Under the pieces are notes generated by a model, which saw only the letters and a list, made by a program, of their open reading frames with translations, was not told the DNA's origin and made no database searches. DNA of 64,000 nucleotides from Acetobacter garciniae. GTDB lineage: Bacteria; Pseudomonadota; Alphaproteobacteria; Acetobacterales; Acetobacteraceae. Location: assembly GCF_017377735.1 (NCBI RefSeq), contig NZ_JAFVMH010000004.1, positions 186,001 to 250,000 on the forward strand, read 5' to 3'. Shown here piece by piece: positions 34,733 to 44,071 of this stretch (its first letter is position 1; each line of letters opens with the position of its first letter). Position numbers and translations under genes: made by a program.

Positions 34733-35944
34733 TTACAGGGTTTCGAAATGCCCCTGCGAAAGGCGATGACCGCTCGGAAATCCGTGTGAGCGTGCGCCCC
34801 AGGCCGTAAGGAAGCCACCCGCCAGAATAACCAGCATGGCCCATGGGAAAGACGCGGCACCACCCACATCCAGCAGCATGCCGCCCAGAAGACCGCCTGC
34901 GGCGATGGCGCTGTTCCATGCCACGACATTGATTGAAAGCGCCACGTCCGCACCTTCCCCCGCTGCATCCGCCAGCGCGGTCTGCAACAGGGTTGCGGCC
35001 CCGCCAAAGGTCAGCCCCCAGATGGCCACACCCAGCCAGATGACGACGGAAGAATTCGCCCCCACGGCGAAAACACCGCAGACCGCCGCAAAGACCGCCA
35101 GACTGACCAGGACGGACGCGCGTAGCGCATGGTCCACCAGCCGACCGGTCAGCCCTATGCCACCAAGGGCTGCAACACCGAAAACCAGCAGCACAAGATC
35201 CGCCTGCCCCGCCAGACCCGACGGCATAAGGAAGGGCACAATATAGGTGTAGAGAATATTATGCGCGAGCATCCAGGCGATCACGACGCCCAGAACCGAT
35301 CTCACGCCGGGCATCATCAGAACATGACGAAACGGCAGGCGTTGTGTATGCGCAGCCCCCGGAAAATCAGGCACCGTAGCCAGCACCCAGCCGATCAGCA
35401 GGATGGTGAAAGCGGACATGATGCCAAAGGCCAGCCGCCATCCCATCATGGCGCCAAGCCATGTGCCGGCCGGGACACCAAGGGCCATGGCGATGGGTGT
35501 GCCGACCATGGCAATGGCCAGCGCCCGCCCCTGCTGGGCACGCGTTACCATCCGGCGGGCATATCCGGCCAGAAGCGCCCATGCCAGACCGGCTGCCGCT
35601 CCCGCACAATAGCGGGCGACAAGCGTCACCCGGTAGTCCGGCGAAAATGCAGTGACGGAATTGAACACCAGAAAGCCGATGATGGCCAGCAGCAGAACAG
35701 CCCGCCGCCGCCACCGTTGTGTTGCAAGTGTCAGCGGAATGGCCGCGCTGAGCGAGCCTACGGCATAGGCCGTCACCATCTGCCCTGCATAGGCCGGCGG
35801 AACGTGCAGGCCCGCGCCGATCTGGGGGAGAAGGCCAGCCGGCAGGGTTTCGGTCATGATACACAGGAAGCCGGTCATTGCGAGCGCCAGAAGACCGGCG
35901 ACCGGCAGGCTGCCATCCGGCGACGGGTGTGGATTTCGGGTCAT
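34733..35944 (-). CDS. MFS transporter (DHA1/AraJ-like)
   Basis: A 403-residue protein with 12 membrane segments. It has a first-half loop-type motif (MVTAYAVGSLSAAIP), an RRRAVLL basic turn and a GTPIAMALGVPAGTWLG motif C region typical of DHA1 proton-driven efflux pumps such as AraJ/YdhP. It is divergent from a TetR regulator (115-base gap), a standard layout for an inducible exporter. Confidence 0.9.
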   Translation of the reverse strand: MTRNPHPSPDGSLPVAGLLALAMTGFLCIMTETLPAGLLPQIGAGLHVPPAYAGQMVTAYAVGSLSAAIPLTLATQRWRRRAVLLLAIIGFLVFNSVTAFSPDYRVTLVARYCAGAAAGLAWALLAGYARRMVTRAQQGRALAIAMVGTPIAMALGVPAGTWLGAMMGWRLAFGIMSAFTILLIGWVLATVPDFPGAAHTQRLPFRHVLMMPGVRSVLGVVIAWMLAHNILYTYIVPFLMPSGLAGQADLVLLVFGVAALGGIGLTGRLVDHALRASVLVSLAVFAAVCGVFAVGANSSVVIWLGVAIWGLTFGGAATLLQTALADAAGEGADVALSINVVAWNSAIAAGGLLGGMLLDVGGAASFPWAMLVILAGGFLTAWGARSHGFPSGHRLSQGHFETL

Positions 35945-35963
35945 CTGAAACTCGCATATATAG

Positions 35964-35973
35964 AATGGTCAAT
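35964..35973. promoter_or_regulatory. AATGGTCAAT motif between MFS and tetR
   Basis: AATGGTCAAT occurs in the divergent promoter region. The reverse complement of 36754-36768 reads CAATGGTCGTCAATG, and 36788-36794 is AATGGTC; both lie ahead of the SDR at 36859. Shared occurrence suggests a TetR operator, but the motif is short. Confidence 0.3.
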
Positions 35974-36059
35974 ACAGATATACGGAGGGCGGGAAATGCT
36001 GGCAATATATTTCTGGATTGCTTAGTATGGAAGTCTATCCGCACAGGGAGGAAAACCAG

Positions 36060-36671
36060 ATGGCCCGCACAGGACGGCCCCGTGAATTTGACCGGGACAA
36101 GGCGCTTGATGCCGCCATGACGCTGTTCTGGGCGCAGGGTTACGAACCCACATCGCTGAACCAGCTCAAGGCCTGCATGGGCAATATTTCCCCGGCGAGT
36201 TTCTATGCCGCATTCGGGTCCAAGGAAACCCTGTTCCGTGAAGTGGTGCAGCGTTACCTGCAAACCCACGGGCAGGTCATGGCACCCCTATGGGACGAAA
36301 CGCTTTCCCCCCGTGACGCCATCGAACAGACACTGCGACGCTCTGCCCGCATGCAGACAGCACGCTCACACCCCACCGGGTGCCTGATTGTGCAGGGTGC
36401 GTGCAACTGTTCGCCTGAAAACCTGCCCGTTCAGGCCCTTCTGGCTGCCGAGCGCGAACGCAGTCGCGACGGTATCAAAGCCTGCATAGAACGGGCGGTA
36501 ACGAACGGTGAACTGCCGGCCTCGGCAGTCACCCAGACCCTGCCTGCCCTGTTTACAACCTTCCTGCATGGCATGGCCTGCGAAGCCAGAGACGGGGACA
36601 AGGTGAAAACACTGGACGCAGCCATCACGACCCTCATGCAGGTGTGGGATAGCCAGGCCCTTCAGCCCTGA
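36060..36671 (+). CDS. TetR/AcrR family regulator
   Basis: A 203-residue regulator. An N-terminal helix-turn-helix (GYEPTSLNQLKACMG, SPASFYAAFGSKETLF) is followed by a C-terminal ligand domain of the type seen in many SDR/MFS-linked repressors. The ATG at 36060 has a strong AGGGAGG site; an upstream start at 36018 is weaker. It is divergent from the MFS exporter and 187 bases upstream of an SDR, and probably controls both. Confidence 0.9.
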   Translation: MARTGRPREFDRDKALDAAMTLFWAQGYEPTSLNQLKACMGNISPASFYAAFGSKETLFREVVQRYLQTHGQVMAPLWDETLSPRDAIEQTLRRSARMQTARSHPTGCLIVQGACNCSPENLPVQALLAAERERSRDGIKACIERAVTNGELPASAVTQTLPALFTTFLHGMACEARDGDKVKTLDAAITTLMQVWDSQALQP

Positions 36672-36858
36672 CGCCTGTCCTTCAGGTATACTGTCCTGAT
36701 CGTGTGATCGGAAACCATCCACCGATTTTATCTGTATCGGCCGATCCATAAATCATTGACGACCATTGCCGCCCTATTTATGTATCGAATGGTCTTTAAG
36801 TATCGCCAAGCCATTCCGGCGTCCCGTTTTATATGCATCCCGTCAAAGGAAATCGGTC

Positions 36859-37620
36859 ATGAACCAGAAGAACGCAGCCCTTGTCACGGGTGCAAATCGT
36901 GGGATCGGATACAGTATCGCAAAATATCTGACCGATGCTGGCGTCAATGTCATCGGCACCTATCATACCAATGCAGCCGAAGCCAAGGCGGCTGAAACGA
37001 CACTCAGCAATGCAGGGGCAAAACTGCGCATGCTGAAACTGGATATTTCAGATCATACCGGTTTTGCGGCGTTCATAGAGCAGGTGAAAAATATTCTGGC
37101 AGAAGAATTCCGCCAGTCTTCCCTGAAATACGTCATACAGAATGCGGGAAATATCGTTCATACCCGTTTTGATGCCGCCACGCCCGAACAGCTCGACAAT
37201 CAGTACAATATCCACTTCAAGGGGCCCTATCTGCTGAATGTGGCCCTTCTGCCGCTGATCTGCGATGGCGGTCGTATTCTCAACATCACCTCGGCCGCCA
37301 CACGCTTCTATCTGCCCGATCATGGTCCCTATTCGGCCATGAAAGGGGCGACCGAAGTGATCTCGCTTTATATGGCAAAGGAACTTGGGGCCCGTCGCAT
37401 TACCGTCAATGCGGTGGCCCCGGGCGCCATTGCCTCTGACTTTGGCGGCGGACTGGTTCGGGACAATGCCCGGATCAATTCAAGCCTGGCGGATATCACA
37501 CCGCTGGGGCGTGTCGGGCAGCCCGATGACATTGGCGCTGCGGTCGCGGCCCTTCTGTCCGACAACATGCACTGGGTGAACGGCCAGCGGATCGAAGTGA
37601 CGGGCGGCCAGTCGCTTTGA
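36859..37620 (+). CDS. Short-chain dehydrogenase/reductase
   Basis: A 253-residue classical SDR with TGANRGIGYSIA, NAGN, ITSAA (Ser) and YSAMK (Tyr/Lys). The C-terminal NGQRIEVTGGQSL ending is typical of 3-oxoacyl-ACP-reductase-like proteins. A ribosome site AAGGA precedes the ATG at 36859. It lies in a TetR/MFS neighbourhood and may reduce a quinone or carbonyl that induces the regulator. Substrate unknown. Confidence 0.88.
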   Translation: MNQKNAALVTGANRGIGYSIAKYLTDAGVNVIGTYHTNAAEAKAAETTLSNAGAKLRMLKLDISDHTGFAAFIEQVKNILAEEFRQSSLKYVIQNAGNIVHTRFDAATPEQLDNQYNIHFKGPYLLNVALLPLICDGGRILNITSAATRFYLPDHGPYSAMKGATEVISLYMAKELGARRITVNAVAPGAIASDFGGGLVRDNARINSSLADITPLGRVGQPDDIGAAVAALLSDNMHWVNGQRIEVTGGQSL

Positions 37621-37649
37621 TGCTTCCGTATCGGGAGGGGGACAATACA

Positions 37650-38090
37650 ATGATCGACGTCATGGCCAGCAGCGTTCTCGATGCGCCTGTTGCATCCGTC
37701 TGGCCGCTTATCCGGGATTTCGGGGCCATCGGAATGTGGCTGCCGGGTGTAAAAAGCTGCCAGATCGAAGGGGGTGATCCGGGTGATCGCGTCGGCGCCA
37801 TCCGGCGACTCGAGATGGGCGATGTCGGCCTTATCCGCGAGCAGCTTCTCGCCCTGTCCGACACGGATCATGCGGTGACATTCTCGATCATCGAATCAGC
37901 CCTGCCGATCTGGAACTATCGCTCGACAATCAGGCTGTTTCGCGTAACGGATGGCGAACGCACGTTCATTCGCTGGAAAGGGGCGTTTGAAGCGGACGCA
38001 GACCATGCCTGTGCAATGCAGACACGAATGCCGACCCTGATCTACCAACCGGGCTTCAACAGCCTGGCAAAAAGGCTCGCCGATCGATAA
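37650..38090 (+). CDS. SRPBCC (polyketide cyclase/START-like) family protein
   Basis: A 146-residue single-domain protein with VASVWPLIRDFGAIGMWLPGV at the N-terminus, the usual first helix of SRPBCC/polyketide cyclase 2 proteins. The ATG at 37650 follows a GGGAGG site 29 bases after the SDR stop, so the two are probably one operon. These proteins bind hydrophobic ligands in a deep cavity; no catalytic residues can be assigned. Confidence 0.8.
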   Translation: MIDVMASSVLDAPVASVWPLIRDFGAIGMWLPGVKSCQIEGGDPGDRVGAIRRLEMGDVGLIREQLLALSDTDHAVTFSIIESALPIWNYRSTIRLFRVTDGERTFIRWKGAFEADADHACAMQTRMPTLIYQPGFNSLAKRLADR

Positions 38091-38113
38091 TCGTGCCTCC
38101 TTGCTTAAGGCCG

Positions 38114-39160
38114 TCAGCGCCCCTGCTTTCCGATGCGCGGGATCACGCGCTGTTGCTGCTGGCGTTCGATCGCGCTGATCAGAACCGCGAGCGGATCGGC
38201 ATCCGCCGTATAGCCAGCCAGCCGGATCTTCGTCATGTCGGACACGACATCGACCTCCGTGCCGAACACGAAGTCTCCAAACCCCCAGCCCACAGCCCGG
38301 GCGAAATCGGGTTGCACCAGATCCTGTCCGATCTGCGTCCAGATGGGGGCGAGCGCGGGCATGTGGCCGGCCAGCGAAAATGGAATGGGCTCACCGACCG
38401 CAAGGCCGAAATGCCGGGCCACGCGCTCCCATACCCGGCGCCAGCGGAAAGGTGCGTGAACGTAGTTGAATGCCTGACCGGCTGCCGCTTCTGCCGTTGC
38501 CGCCCATGCGCTGGCGCGCGCCAGCGCATGGGCATCCGTGACCTGCGCCAGGCACCTGTCATAGGTTTTATACGATCCGGGGAACCGGAAGGCCGCCCCG
38601 TCGGCCGCGCAGATCGCAGCATACGCCCCTATGACGGTGGCGATATTCATCGCATTTCCGGCCGCATCACCCACGACCACATCCGGGCGCAGGATCGTCC
38701 ATTCCGGCCCACCGGCTTCATGGCGGGCCTCTAATTCGCGTTGCTGGGTGAAATAGAAGTTCGGCCCGATCGGCCGGGGATTTTCATCTTCATAAAACGG
38801 TGTGCAAACCGGTCCGAGATGCACGCCATAAACCTTGGCCCCCTGGTAAAGAACGACCCGCTTCAGCGGTGCCCCGACCTGTTCCAACCCGTCGAGCAAA
38901 TTGCGGAGCATGGCCGAATTGCGCGTATCTTCCTCCGCCAGGCCACCACCGGGGCCGTAGGCGGCGTAGAACAGGTGCGTGCAGTCCGCGGCACCTTCCA
39001 GCGCCTTTCGCGTCTGTGCGGCATCACCCAGATCGGCACGGATATTGCCATGGCTGCGGGAAAGGCCCTGGCCTTCCCAACCAGGTGCCCTGGCAAGTTC
39101 CTCCAGCAGGGCCTTTCCAATAATGCCGTTTGCGCCTGCAACCAGTGCTTTGTGAACCAT
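38114..39160 (-). CDS. PRISE-like SDR oxidoreductase (progesterone 5-beta-reductase/iridoid synthase type)
   Basis: A 348-residue atypical extended SDR. It opens ALVAGANGIIGKAL (NAD(P) loop) and contains NFYFTQQRELEARH and WTILRPDVVVGDA, features of the PRISE family that reduce activated enone double bonds. The ATG at 39158-39160 follows a GGAGG site. It lies 102 bases from dctA in the same direction and convergent to the SRPBCC gene. A bacterial PRISE may reduce small enones; the substrate is unknown. Confidence 0.72.
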   Translation of the reverse strand: MVHKALVAGANGIIGKALLEELARAPGWEGQGLSRSHGNIRADLGDAAQTRKALEGAADCTHLFYAAYGPGGGLAEEDTRNSAMLRNLLDGLEQVGAPLKRVVLYQGAKVYGVHLGPVCTPFYEDENPRPIGPNFYFTQQRELEARHEAGGPEWTILRPDVVVGDAAGNAMNIATVIGAYAAICAADGAAFRFPGSYKTYDRCLAQVTDAHALARASAWAATAEAAAGQAFNYVHAPFRWRRVWERVARHFGLAVGEPIPFSLAGHMPALAPIWTQIGQDLVQPDFARAVGWGFGDFVFGTEVDVVSDMTKIRLAGYTADADPLAVLISAIERQQQQRVIPRIGKQGR

Positions 39161-39262
39161 GTCCGTTTTCCTCCTGCACAATGACGATACAGGGCCGATG
39201 CGCTCATCCAAAGGCTTGAAATGCAGTCACAGGTCCAAACCCGCACAGGGGGATGATTTCGG

Positions 39263-40555
39263 TCACGGTCGTCCCAGGACTTCGGCCGCGCGCTTGCGGT
39301 CCAGCTTGCCTTCCCACGCGCCGATCACCACAGGTGCGACACAGTTGCCGGCCAGATTGCCCACCGCCCGGGCAATGCCGATGAACCAGTCCACCGCCAG
39401 CAGCATGACCAGGCTTGCAACCGGAATGGAAGGAATGGCGGACAGGGTGGCAGCCAGCACCACGATGGCGATTCCCGGAACGCCGTGCGCCCCCTTGGAT
39501 GAGACGAGTGCCGTCGCCAGCATGATCAAAATCTGCCATGCGCTTAAGGCCGTACCCGTTGCCTGGGCAAGGAAGATGACGGCCAGGCCGAGATAGATCG
39601 ACAGGGCATCGAGATTGAAGGAATAGCCCGCCGGCACCACCAGCCCCACGACCTGACGGTCCACGCCGATCTGCTCAAGCTTGGCCATGACACTGGGCAG
39701 CACGGCATCCGATGCGGTGGTGGCGAAGGTGATCGCGAATTCCGTCCGAAAATAGCGGAAGAAACGGATCGGGCTGATGCCCGACAGGCGCAGGCAAAGC
39801 CCCAGCCCGCCGATGACGAACACGGCAATGACCACGAAATAGAGCGCCACAAAGGCAGCAAGATGCCCGATTGCGCCCAGGCCGTAACGGGCGGTCGTGG
39901 TGGCCATGGCGCCGAAAACGCCCAACGGCGCCAATGCGATGATGAACCGCATCATGCGCGAAAACAGGGTGGACAGGGCGTCGATCAGGCGAATGATCGG
40001 CGCACCGGCTTCGCCGATCTGGCTGAGACAGCAGCCGAACAGAATTGCGAAGAACAGGATTTGCAGCACGTTGCCCTGGGTAAAGGCATCGGCGGGCGTG
40101 TGGGGGATCAGCCCAAGCAGGAACTCCGTGACCCCGCCCTGGTGCATGACCTGGGCATTATGGGCGTAGGACGAAATGACGCGTGCATCGTCAGGCGCAG
40201 GTACGAACACGATACCCCGGCCAGGCTGGAGCAGCAGGGCAATGCCCACGGCAATAAGCAGCACCAGCGTGGTCATGCCTTCGAAATAGAGCAAGGCCTT
40301 GGCCCCCAGCCGGCCGACGGTGCGCAGGGAGCCCGCGCCCACAATGCCCGTGACGACGATGCAGAACAGCAGGGGGCCGACCGCCATCACGATCAGGTGG
40401 AGGAAGAGATCGGTCGCCCAGCGTGTCTGCGCAGCAAGGCCCGGTGCGAAAACACCCAGCGCCAGGCCCAGCACGGTGGCGATGACGACCTGGAGGAACA
40501 TGCCAGGGCGTGTCACCCGGCTGGCATGTGTCACGGGCAGGGTCGTCTCGCTCAT
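39263..40555 (-). CDS. dctA: Dicarboxylate/amino acid:cation symporter (DctA-like)
   Basis: A 430-residue DAACS family transporter. Re-entrant loop and substrate motifs are visible: TTASDAVLPSVM (the serine-rich loop reads TTASDA), VVPAGYSFNLDALSIYL and SSKGAHGVPG. It imports C4-dicarboxylates or related acids with protons or sodium. The gene is 40 bases after the TonB receptor in the same direction, suggesting one operon that carries a ligand through both membranes. Orotate or ureide-type acids are alternative substrates, given the amidohydrolase genes upstream. Confidence 0.87.
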   Translation of the reverse strand: MSETTLPVTHASRVTRPGMFLQVVIATVLGLALGVFAPGLAAQTRWATDLFLHLIVMAVGPLLFCIVVTGIVGAGSLRTVGRLGAKALLYFEGMTTLVLLIAVGIALLLQPGRGIVFVPAPDDARVISSYAHNAQVMHQGGVTEFLLGLIPHTPADAFTQGNVLQILFFAILFGCCLSQIGEAGAPIIRLIDALSTLFSRMMRFIIALAPLGVFGAMATTTARYGLGAIGHLAAFVALYFVVIAVFVIGGLGLCLRLSGISPIRFFRYFRTEFAITFATTASDAVLPSVMAKLEQIGVDRQVVGLVVPAGYSFNLDALSIYLGLAVIFLAQATGTALSAWQILIMLATALVSSKGAHGVPGIAIVVLAATLSAIPSIPVASLVMLLAVDWFIGIARAVGNLAGNCVAPVVIGAWEGKLDRKRAAEVLGRP

Positions 40556-40595
40556 CCGATGGGTCCTTGGCTGGTTTGGGGGCCGCGCGCTCGGC

Positions 40596-42902
40596 TCAGT
40601 AAGTCACGTTGATCCGCGCACCGACGAAGCGGGGCATGCCGGGGATCACGCCGTAGAAGGTAGCCTGCGTACCGGCCGATAGCCAATAGCGGCGATCGGC
40701 CAGGTTCTCACCATAGACGGTGACCGACCAATGCTGCCTGGGGGCCGCGAAGGTCAGGAACGAATTGACCAGGAAATAGGCGGGTGAGCGGTAGATGCCC
40801 GTCTGGCCGATATATTGCGGCTGGGTCTGGCGGCCGCGATAGGAATAATCGACATCGAACGTCATCTGGTAGTCACGCAGGACATTCCACGTGTAGTTGG
40901 CAGCCCCCGACAGGGTCAGGTTGGCCAGCCCCATATTGACATTGTCATAATTCGTATTGACGGCCTGCCAGACACCGGTGGCGGCGAAGTTCGCCGTGGT
41001 GGCCGTGCGGTTGATGCTCTGGAACTTGGTATAGACGCCGTTCTGGTAGCCGAAATTCTGCGTCAGGATCATGCCACGGAACGGACGGGCCTCGGCATCG
41101 AATTCGGCACCGTAAATATAGGACCGTGGCGCATTCACATAACCGCCCAGCACGCCGTAGGGCGGGACCAGGATCGTGCCCAGAAGCTGCTGATCGCGAT
41201 AATCGTAGTAAAACCCGGCAGCGTTCAGGCGAAGGCGGCGGTCGAACAGCATGGTCTTGAAACCGCCTTCATAGGTCAGGATCTGTTCCGGCTTGAACGG
41301 GCGGAGCTGGGCTGCCTGCTGCGTGATATTGGCCGAGAACCCGCCGGGCTTGAAGCCACGGCTGAACATCATGTAGCCCATGATATTGCGCGTGAACTGG
41401 TATTGCGCACCGACACGGCCACCGAACTCGTTGCTGAGCGCACCGCTATTGCCGAAATTGGTCGGCGTGCCGACAATGCCGCCCGTATCCAGGTTGTAGT
41501 TCGTGCTGGTGACGTTCAGCATCTGCCGGTCATCGGATTCATGCAAGATCGCGCCGATCAGCCGCAGCTTTGGAAGAATACGGTAGGAAAGCTGGACGTA
41601 CTGATTGAAATTCTGCTGATTCTGCCGGTAGCTCGTCTCGTTCAGCGGGGTCGTGCCGGGTCGATCGGAGGAATCGTACCAGAAATTCTGCGCCATACGC
41701 GACCGGCTGTAGTACATCCCCGTTTCCCAGTGAAAACGCGCGCTGGGGTCGATCGATTCCAGTTTCACTTCCTGCGAGAACACGTTTGTCTGGTTGTTGC
41801 GGAACATGTTGCCATAGGACAGGATGGAGTCCGTCTGGTTTGTCAGTTCGTGCTCGTCCGCCATTTCATAGGCGCTGATGGTCGACAGGCGGCCCCATGA
41901 AAAATTCTTCGTATAGCGCACGTTCACGCCCCAGAAGAGATTGTCCTCGCGGGGTTTGGTGTTCCTGCCGTCTATGCCGAGTATTTTGGCAAAGCGCGGA
42001 TCAAGGCCCCATTCGGTCTGGTAGATGTCCTGCGTGACCGGCACGTTGTAGGAATTGTACAGATTGTGCCCGGATGCGTATTCCGACTGGTCCGTGGTCC
42101 AATGGCCGCCGATAATCAGGTTGGACGTGTCGTCGATATCCCATTTCAGCTTGGCGCGCAGCGCGCCCAGATTGGCATTGCCGAAGCCCTGGCCCGCAGC
42201 ATTGTGCTGATAGCCGCCCCCGGTCATGGACTGCCCGGCAATGCGGAATGACACCGACTGGGAAATGGGGCCGGAGACATAACCTTCCACCCGGTTGCGA
42301 CCGTAGCTTGCGATATCCTCGGTCAGGCCGGCATGGAACTGGCGTGTCGGGTCGGCGGTATGGAAGTCGATTTCGCCCCCCGTGGTGGCCTGGCCATGCG
42401 TGTAGCCGGAAGGACCGGCGGCAATGGAAATATCGTCAAGGTCGAACATCATGCCCGTGGTCATGATCGAGACTGGCAGCGCAACGCCGTCCAGATAAGG
42501 CATGGTGGAGGGCGTGTTGTTCTGTGTGAAGTCCATCAGCCCCACACCGCGCAACGTGAAGTTCAGCGCCCCGGACCCGAAGGAGGGCTGGATAGTGAGA
42601 TTGGGGGCCACGCGCTGGATATCGGTCATGACACGGATGTTGCGATCGGCCAGTTCCTGACGGGAAATCACTGTTTCGGAATGGGCGTCATGCTGGCCGG
42701 CCCCGGACGCACCCCGGCGGGCGGATACCGTAACCTGTTCGCTCTGCGCGCGCAGGGGGGCGTGATGCCGTACCGGCTTGGCGGCGGGTGTCTGCGTCGC
42801 AGCATCAGCCAGTGCGGGCAGCGGCAGGATAACGCCCGCCATAAAGCTGGTCATGATGGCCTGCCTTCTGAAGGAAAGCTCGGCGCAGCGCGGGAAAAGC
42901 AT
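40596..42902 (-). CDS. TonB-dependent outer membrane receptor
   Basis: A 768-residue receptor with a signal peptide ending PALA (about residue 32), a TonB-box-like EQVTVSARR, a plug with YLDGVALPVS and SIAAGPSGYTHGQATTGG, and a barrel ending in GARINVTY (terminal aromatic). The ATG at 42900-42902 has an AAGGAAG site; an in-frame ATG at 42974 has none. The gene leads the receptor-dctA unit and has an operator-like site upstream (43038-43049), shared with the FadR-type regulator gene and the amidohydrolase gene. Ligand unknown. Confidence 0.9.
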   Translation of the reverse strand: MLFPRCAELSFRRQAIMTSFMAGVILPLPALADAATQTPAAKPVRHHAPLRAQSEQVTVSARRGASGAGQHDAHSETVISRQELADRNIRVMTDIQRVAPNLTIQPSFGSGALNFTLRGVGLMDFTQNNTPSTMPYLDGVALPVSIMTTGMMFDLDDISIAAGPSGYTHGQATTGGEIDFHTADPTRQFHAGLTEDIASYGRNRVEGYVSGPISQSVSFRIAGQSMTGGGYQHNAAGQGFGNANLGALRAKLKWDIDDTSNLIIGGHWTTDQSEYASGHNLYNSYNVPVTQDIYQTEWGLDPRFAKILGIDGRNTKPREDNLFWGVNVRYTKNFSWGRLSTISAYEMADEHELTNQTDSILSYGNMFRNNQTNVFSQEVKLESIDPSARFHWETGMYYSRSRMAQNFWYDSSDRPGTTPLNETSYRQNQQNFNQYVQLSYRILPKLRLIGAILHESDDRQMLNVTSTNYNLDTGGIVGTPTNFGNSGALSNEFGGRVGAQYQFTRNIMGYMMFSRGFKPGGFSANITQQAAQLRPFKPEQILTYEGGFKTMLFDRRLRLNAAGFYYDYRDQQLLGTILVPPYGVLGGYVNAPRSYIYGAEFDAEARPFRGMILTQNFGYQNGVYTKFQSINRTATTANFAATGVWQAVNTNYDNVNMGLANLTLSGAANYTWNVLRDYQMTFDVDYSYRGRQTQPQYIGQTGIYRSPAYFLVNSFLTFAAPRQHWSVTVYGENLADRRYWLSAGTQATFYGVIPGMPRFVGARINVTY

Positions 42903-43289
42903 GATGGTCTTCCTTGTCTGGTGCGATGGCAGGCGACGGGCACGCGGCCGTGTCCTGATGGCGGGGTCGTTCATTATCTCGAATGTGGAATGATAGTCAT
43001 GTTTTGTCTACCAGAATCACGCTGTTTGATAAAAAATGTTGCATACAAGATGGAAAGCAAACCGGAACGAAACGCCGCCGAAAAAGGTCACCCCCGGCCC
43101 CAAAATGCCCCACAAGGAATCGTGCAAATTAATCCCTTGATTTAAATGAGGAAAATTCCACCTGCCCTTTAACCGGACCTCCCTGCCCTGATTTCTGCGT
43201 CATGCCCATGGGGTGCAGAGAAGCAGAGGAACGAAAACCGCCCTCGCCAGGCCAGGGAACACAAGGGCGATTCGCCATCACCGGGCCGG
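42903..43289. other. Intergenic regulatory region of the ureide module
   Basis: No gene is supported. The left part (42903-43060) is AT-rich and should hold the leftward promoter of the TonB receptor, including an operator-like GTTGCATACAAG. The right part carries the start of the rightward regulator promoter region. No RNA gene or terminator was seen. Confidence 0.55.
43038..43049. promoter_or_regulatory. FadR-type operator candidate upstream of the TonB receptor
   Basis: GTTGCATACAAG matches the perfect palindrome CTTGTATACAAG found at 44073-44084 in 10 of 12 bases. It lies 136-147 bases upstream of the receptor start. Probable site for the GntR/FadR regulator encoded at 43332. Confidence 0.55.
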
Positions 43290-43296
43290 ATGTCGA

Positions 43297-43338
43297 TTGC
43301 AGAACCCATGCGGGCTGCCTATAGTTCTTGTATGCGAG
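43297..43338 (+). promoter_or_regulatory. Promoter and operator at the FadR-type regulator start
   Basis: TTGCAG (43297-43302) and TATAGT (43320-43325) are 17 bases apart, like a sigma-70 promoter. A start of transcription six or seven bases later falls on the ATG at 43332. CTTGTATGCGAG (43327-43338) matches the module operator in 10 of 12 bases and overlaps that start. This suggests a leaderless, self-repressed transcript. Confidence 0.5.
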
Positions 43339-44030
43339 ACAACGCCGAAAAAGATGCCCATAAAAATCCGCACCTGATCGAGGACCGCATCGTCCATGCC
43401 GCACTTTCCGGTCGCATCGCGCCGGGAGAGCGCCTGGGCGAGAAGGAATTGTCGGAGATTTTTGGCGTATCACGCACGCTGGTGCGCGAGGCGATGATGC
43501 GCCTGCAGGCCCGCGGCATCGTGGAGGTTTCTGCCCGTCGCGGCTGGTTCGTCATCGAGCCTTCCGTCGAGGAAGCGCGCCATACGATCGATGCCCGCCG
43601 CGCACTGGAGGTCGGCATGCTGGTCACCATCGACCGGGCCAGCCCGGCCATGATCCGGGCGCTGCGCGCCCATGTACGGGCCGAACAGAAGGCCATTGCC
43701 AGTGGCGACCGGGCGGAGCGCAGCTATCTGCTGGGTCATTTCCATGTCTGCCTGGCCGAAACGTTGGGCAATCCGGTCCTTGCGTCGCTGTTGCAGGATC
43801 TGACGACGCGCACGGTGCTGATTGCAGCACTCTATCAGTCATCGCACGATGCCCATGAATCCTGCGGCGAACATGTCGAGATCATCGATGCGCTCGAACA
43901 GGGCAATATGACAGAGGCCGCGCGCCTGATGGATGTCCATCTACGGCATGTCGAAAAGGCCCTGAACTATCGCAATGTCTCCAATCGCCTGGACCATCTG
44001 AAAGCAGCCTTGCAGGGAACGACCGACTGA
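43332..44030 (+). CDS. GntR family regulator, FadR (FCD) subfamily
   Basis: A 232-residue regulator: winged helix with LGEKELSEIFGVSRTLVREAMMRL and an all-helical FCD ligand domain with the metal-type His pattern (HFHVCLAETLGNP, HVEIIDALE, LMDVHLRHVE). FCD proteins sense small carboxylic acids. Start choice: no ribosome site precedes either 43290 or 43332, but promoter spacing places transcription start at 43332, so a leaderless start is favoured. It probably represses its own gene, the TonB-dctA unit on the left and the amidohydrolase-aminotransferase unit on the right. Confidence 0.88.
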   Translation: MRDNAEKDAHKNPHLIEDRIVHAALSGRIAPGERLGEKELSEIFGVSRTLVREAMMRLQARGIVEVSARRGWFVIEPSVEEARHTIDARRALEVGMLVTIDRASPAMIRALRAHVRAEQKAIASGDRAERSYLLGHFHVCLAETLGNPVLASLLQDLTTRTVLIAALYQSSHDAHESCGEHVEIIDALEQGNMTEAARLMDVHLRHVEKALNYRNVSNRLDHLKAALQGTTD

Positions 44031-44071
44031 TAGCGCGCCCGGCGCTGGTAACGGGGTTGCTTTCTGCGCTT

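Noticed and set aside
34417-35007. Minus-strand frame in the gap before the ThDP gene, considered as an insertion-sequence remnant
   Set aside because: No transposase motif or terminal repeats could be found and it overlaps the MFS gene in another frame.
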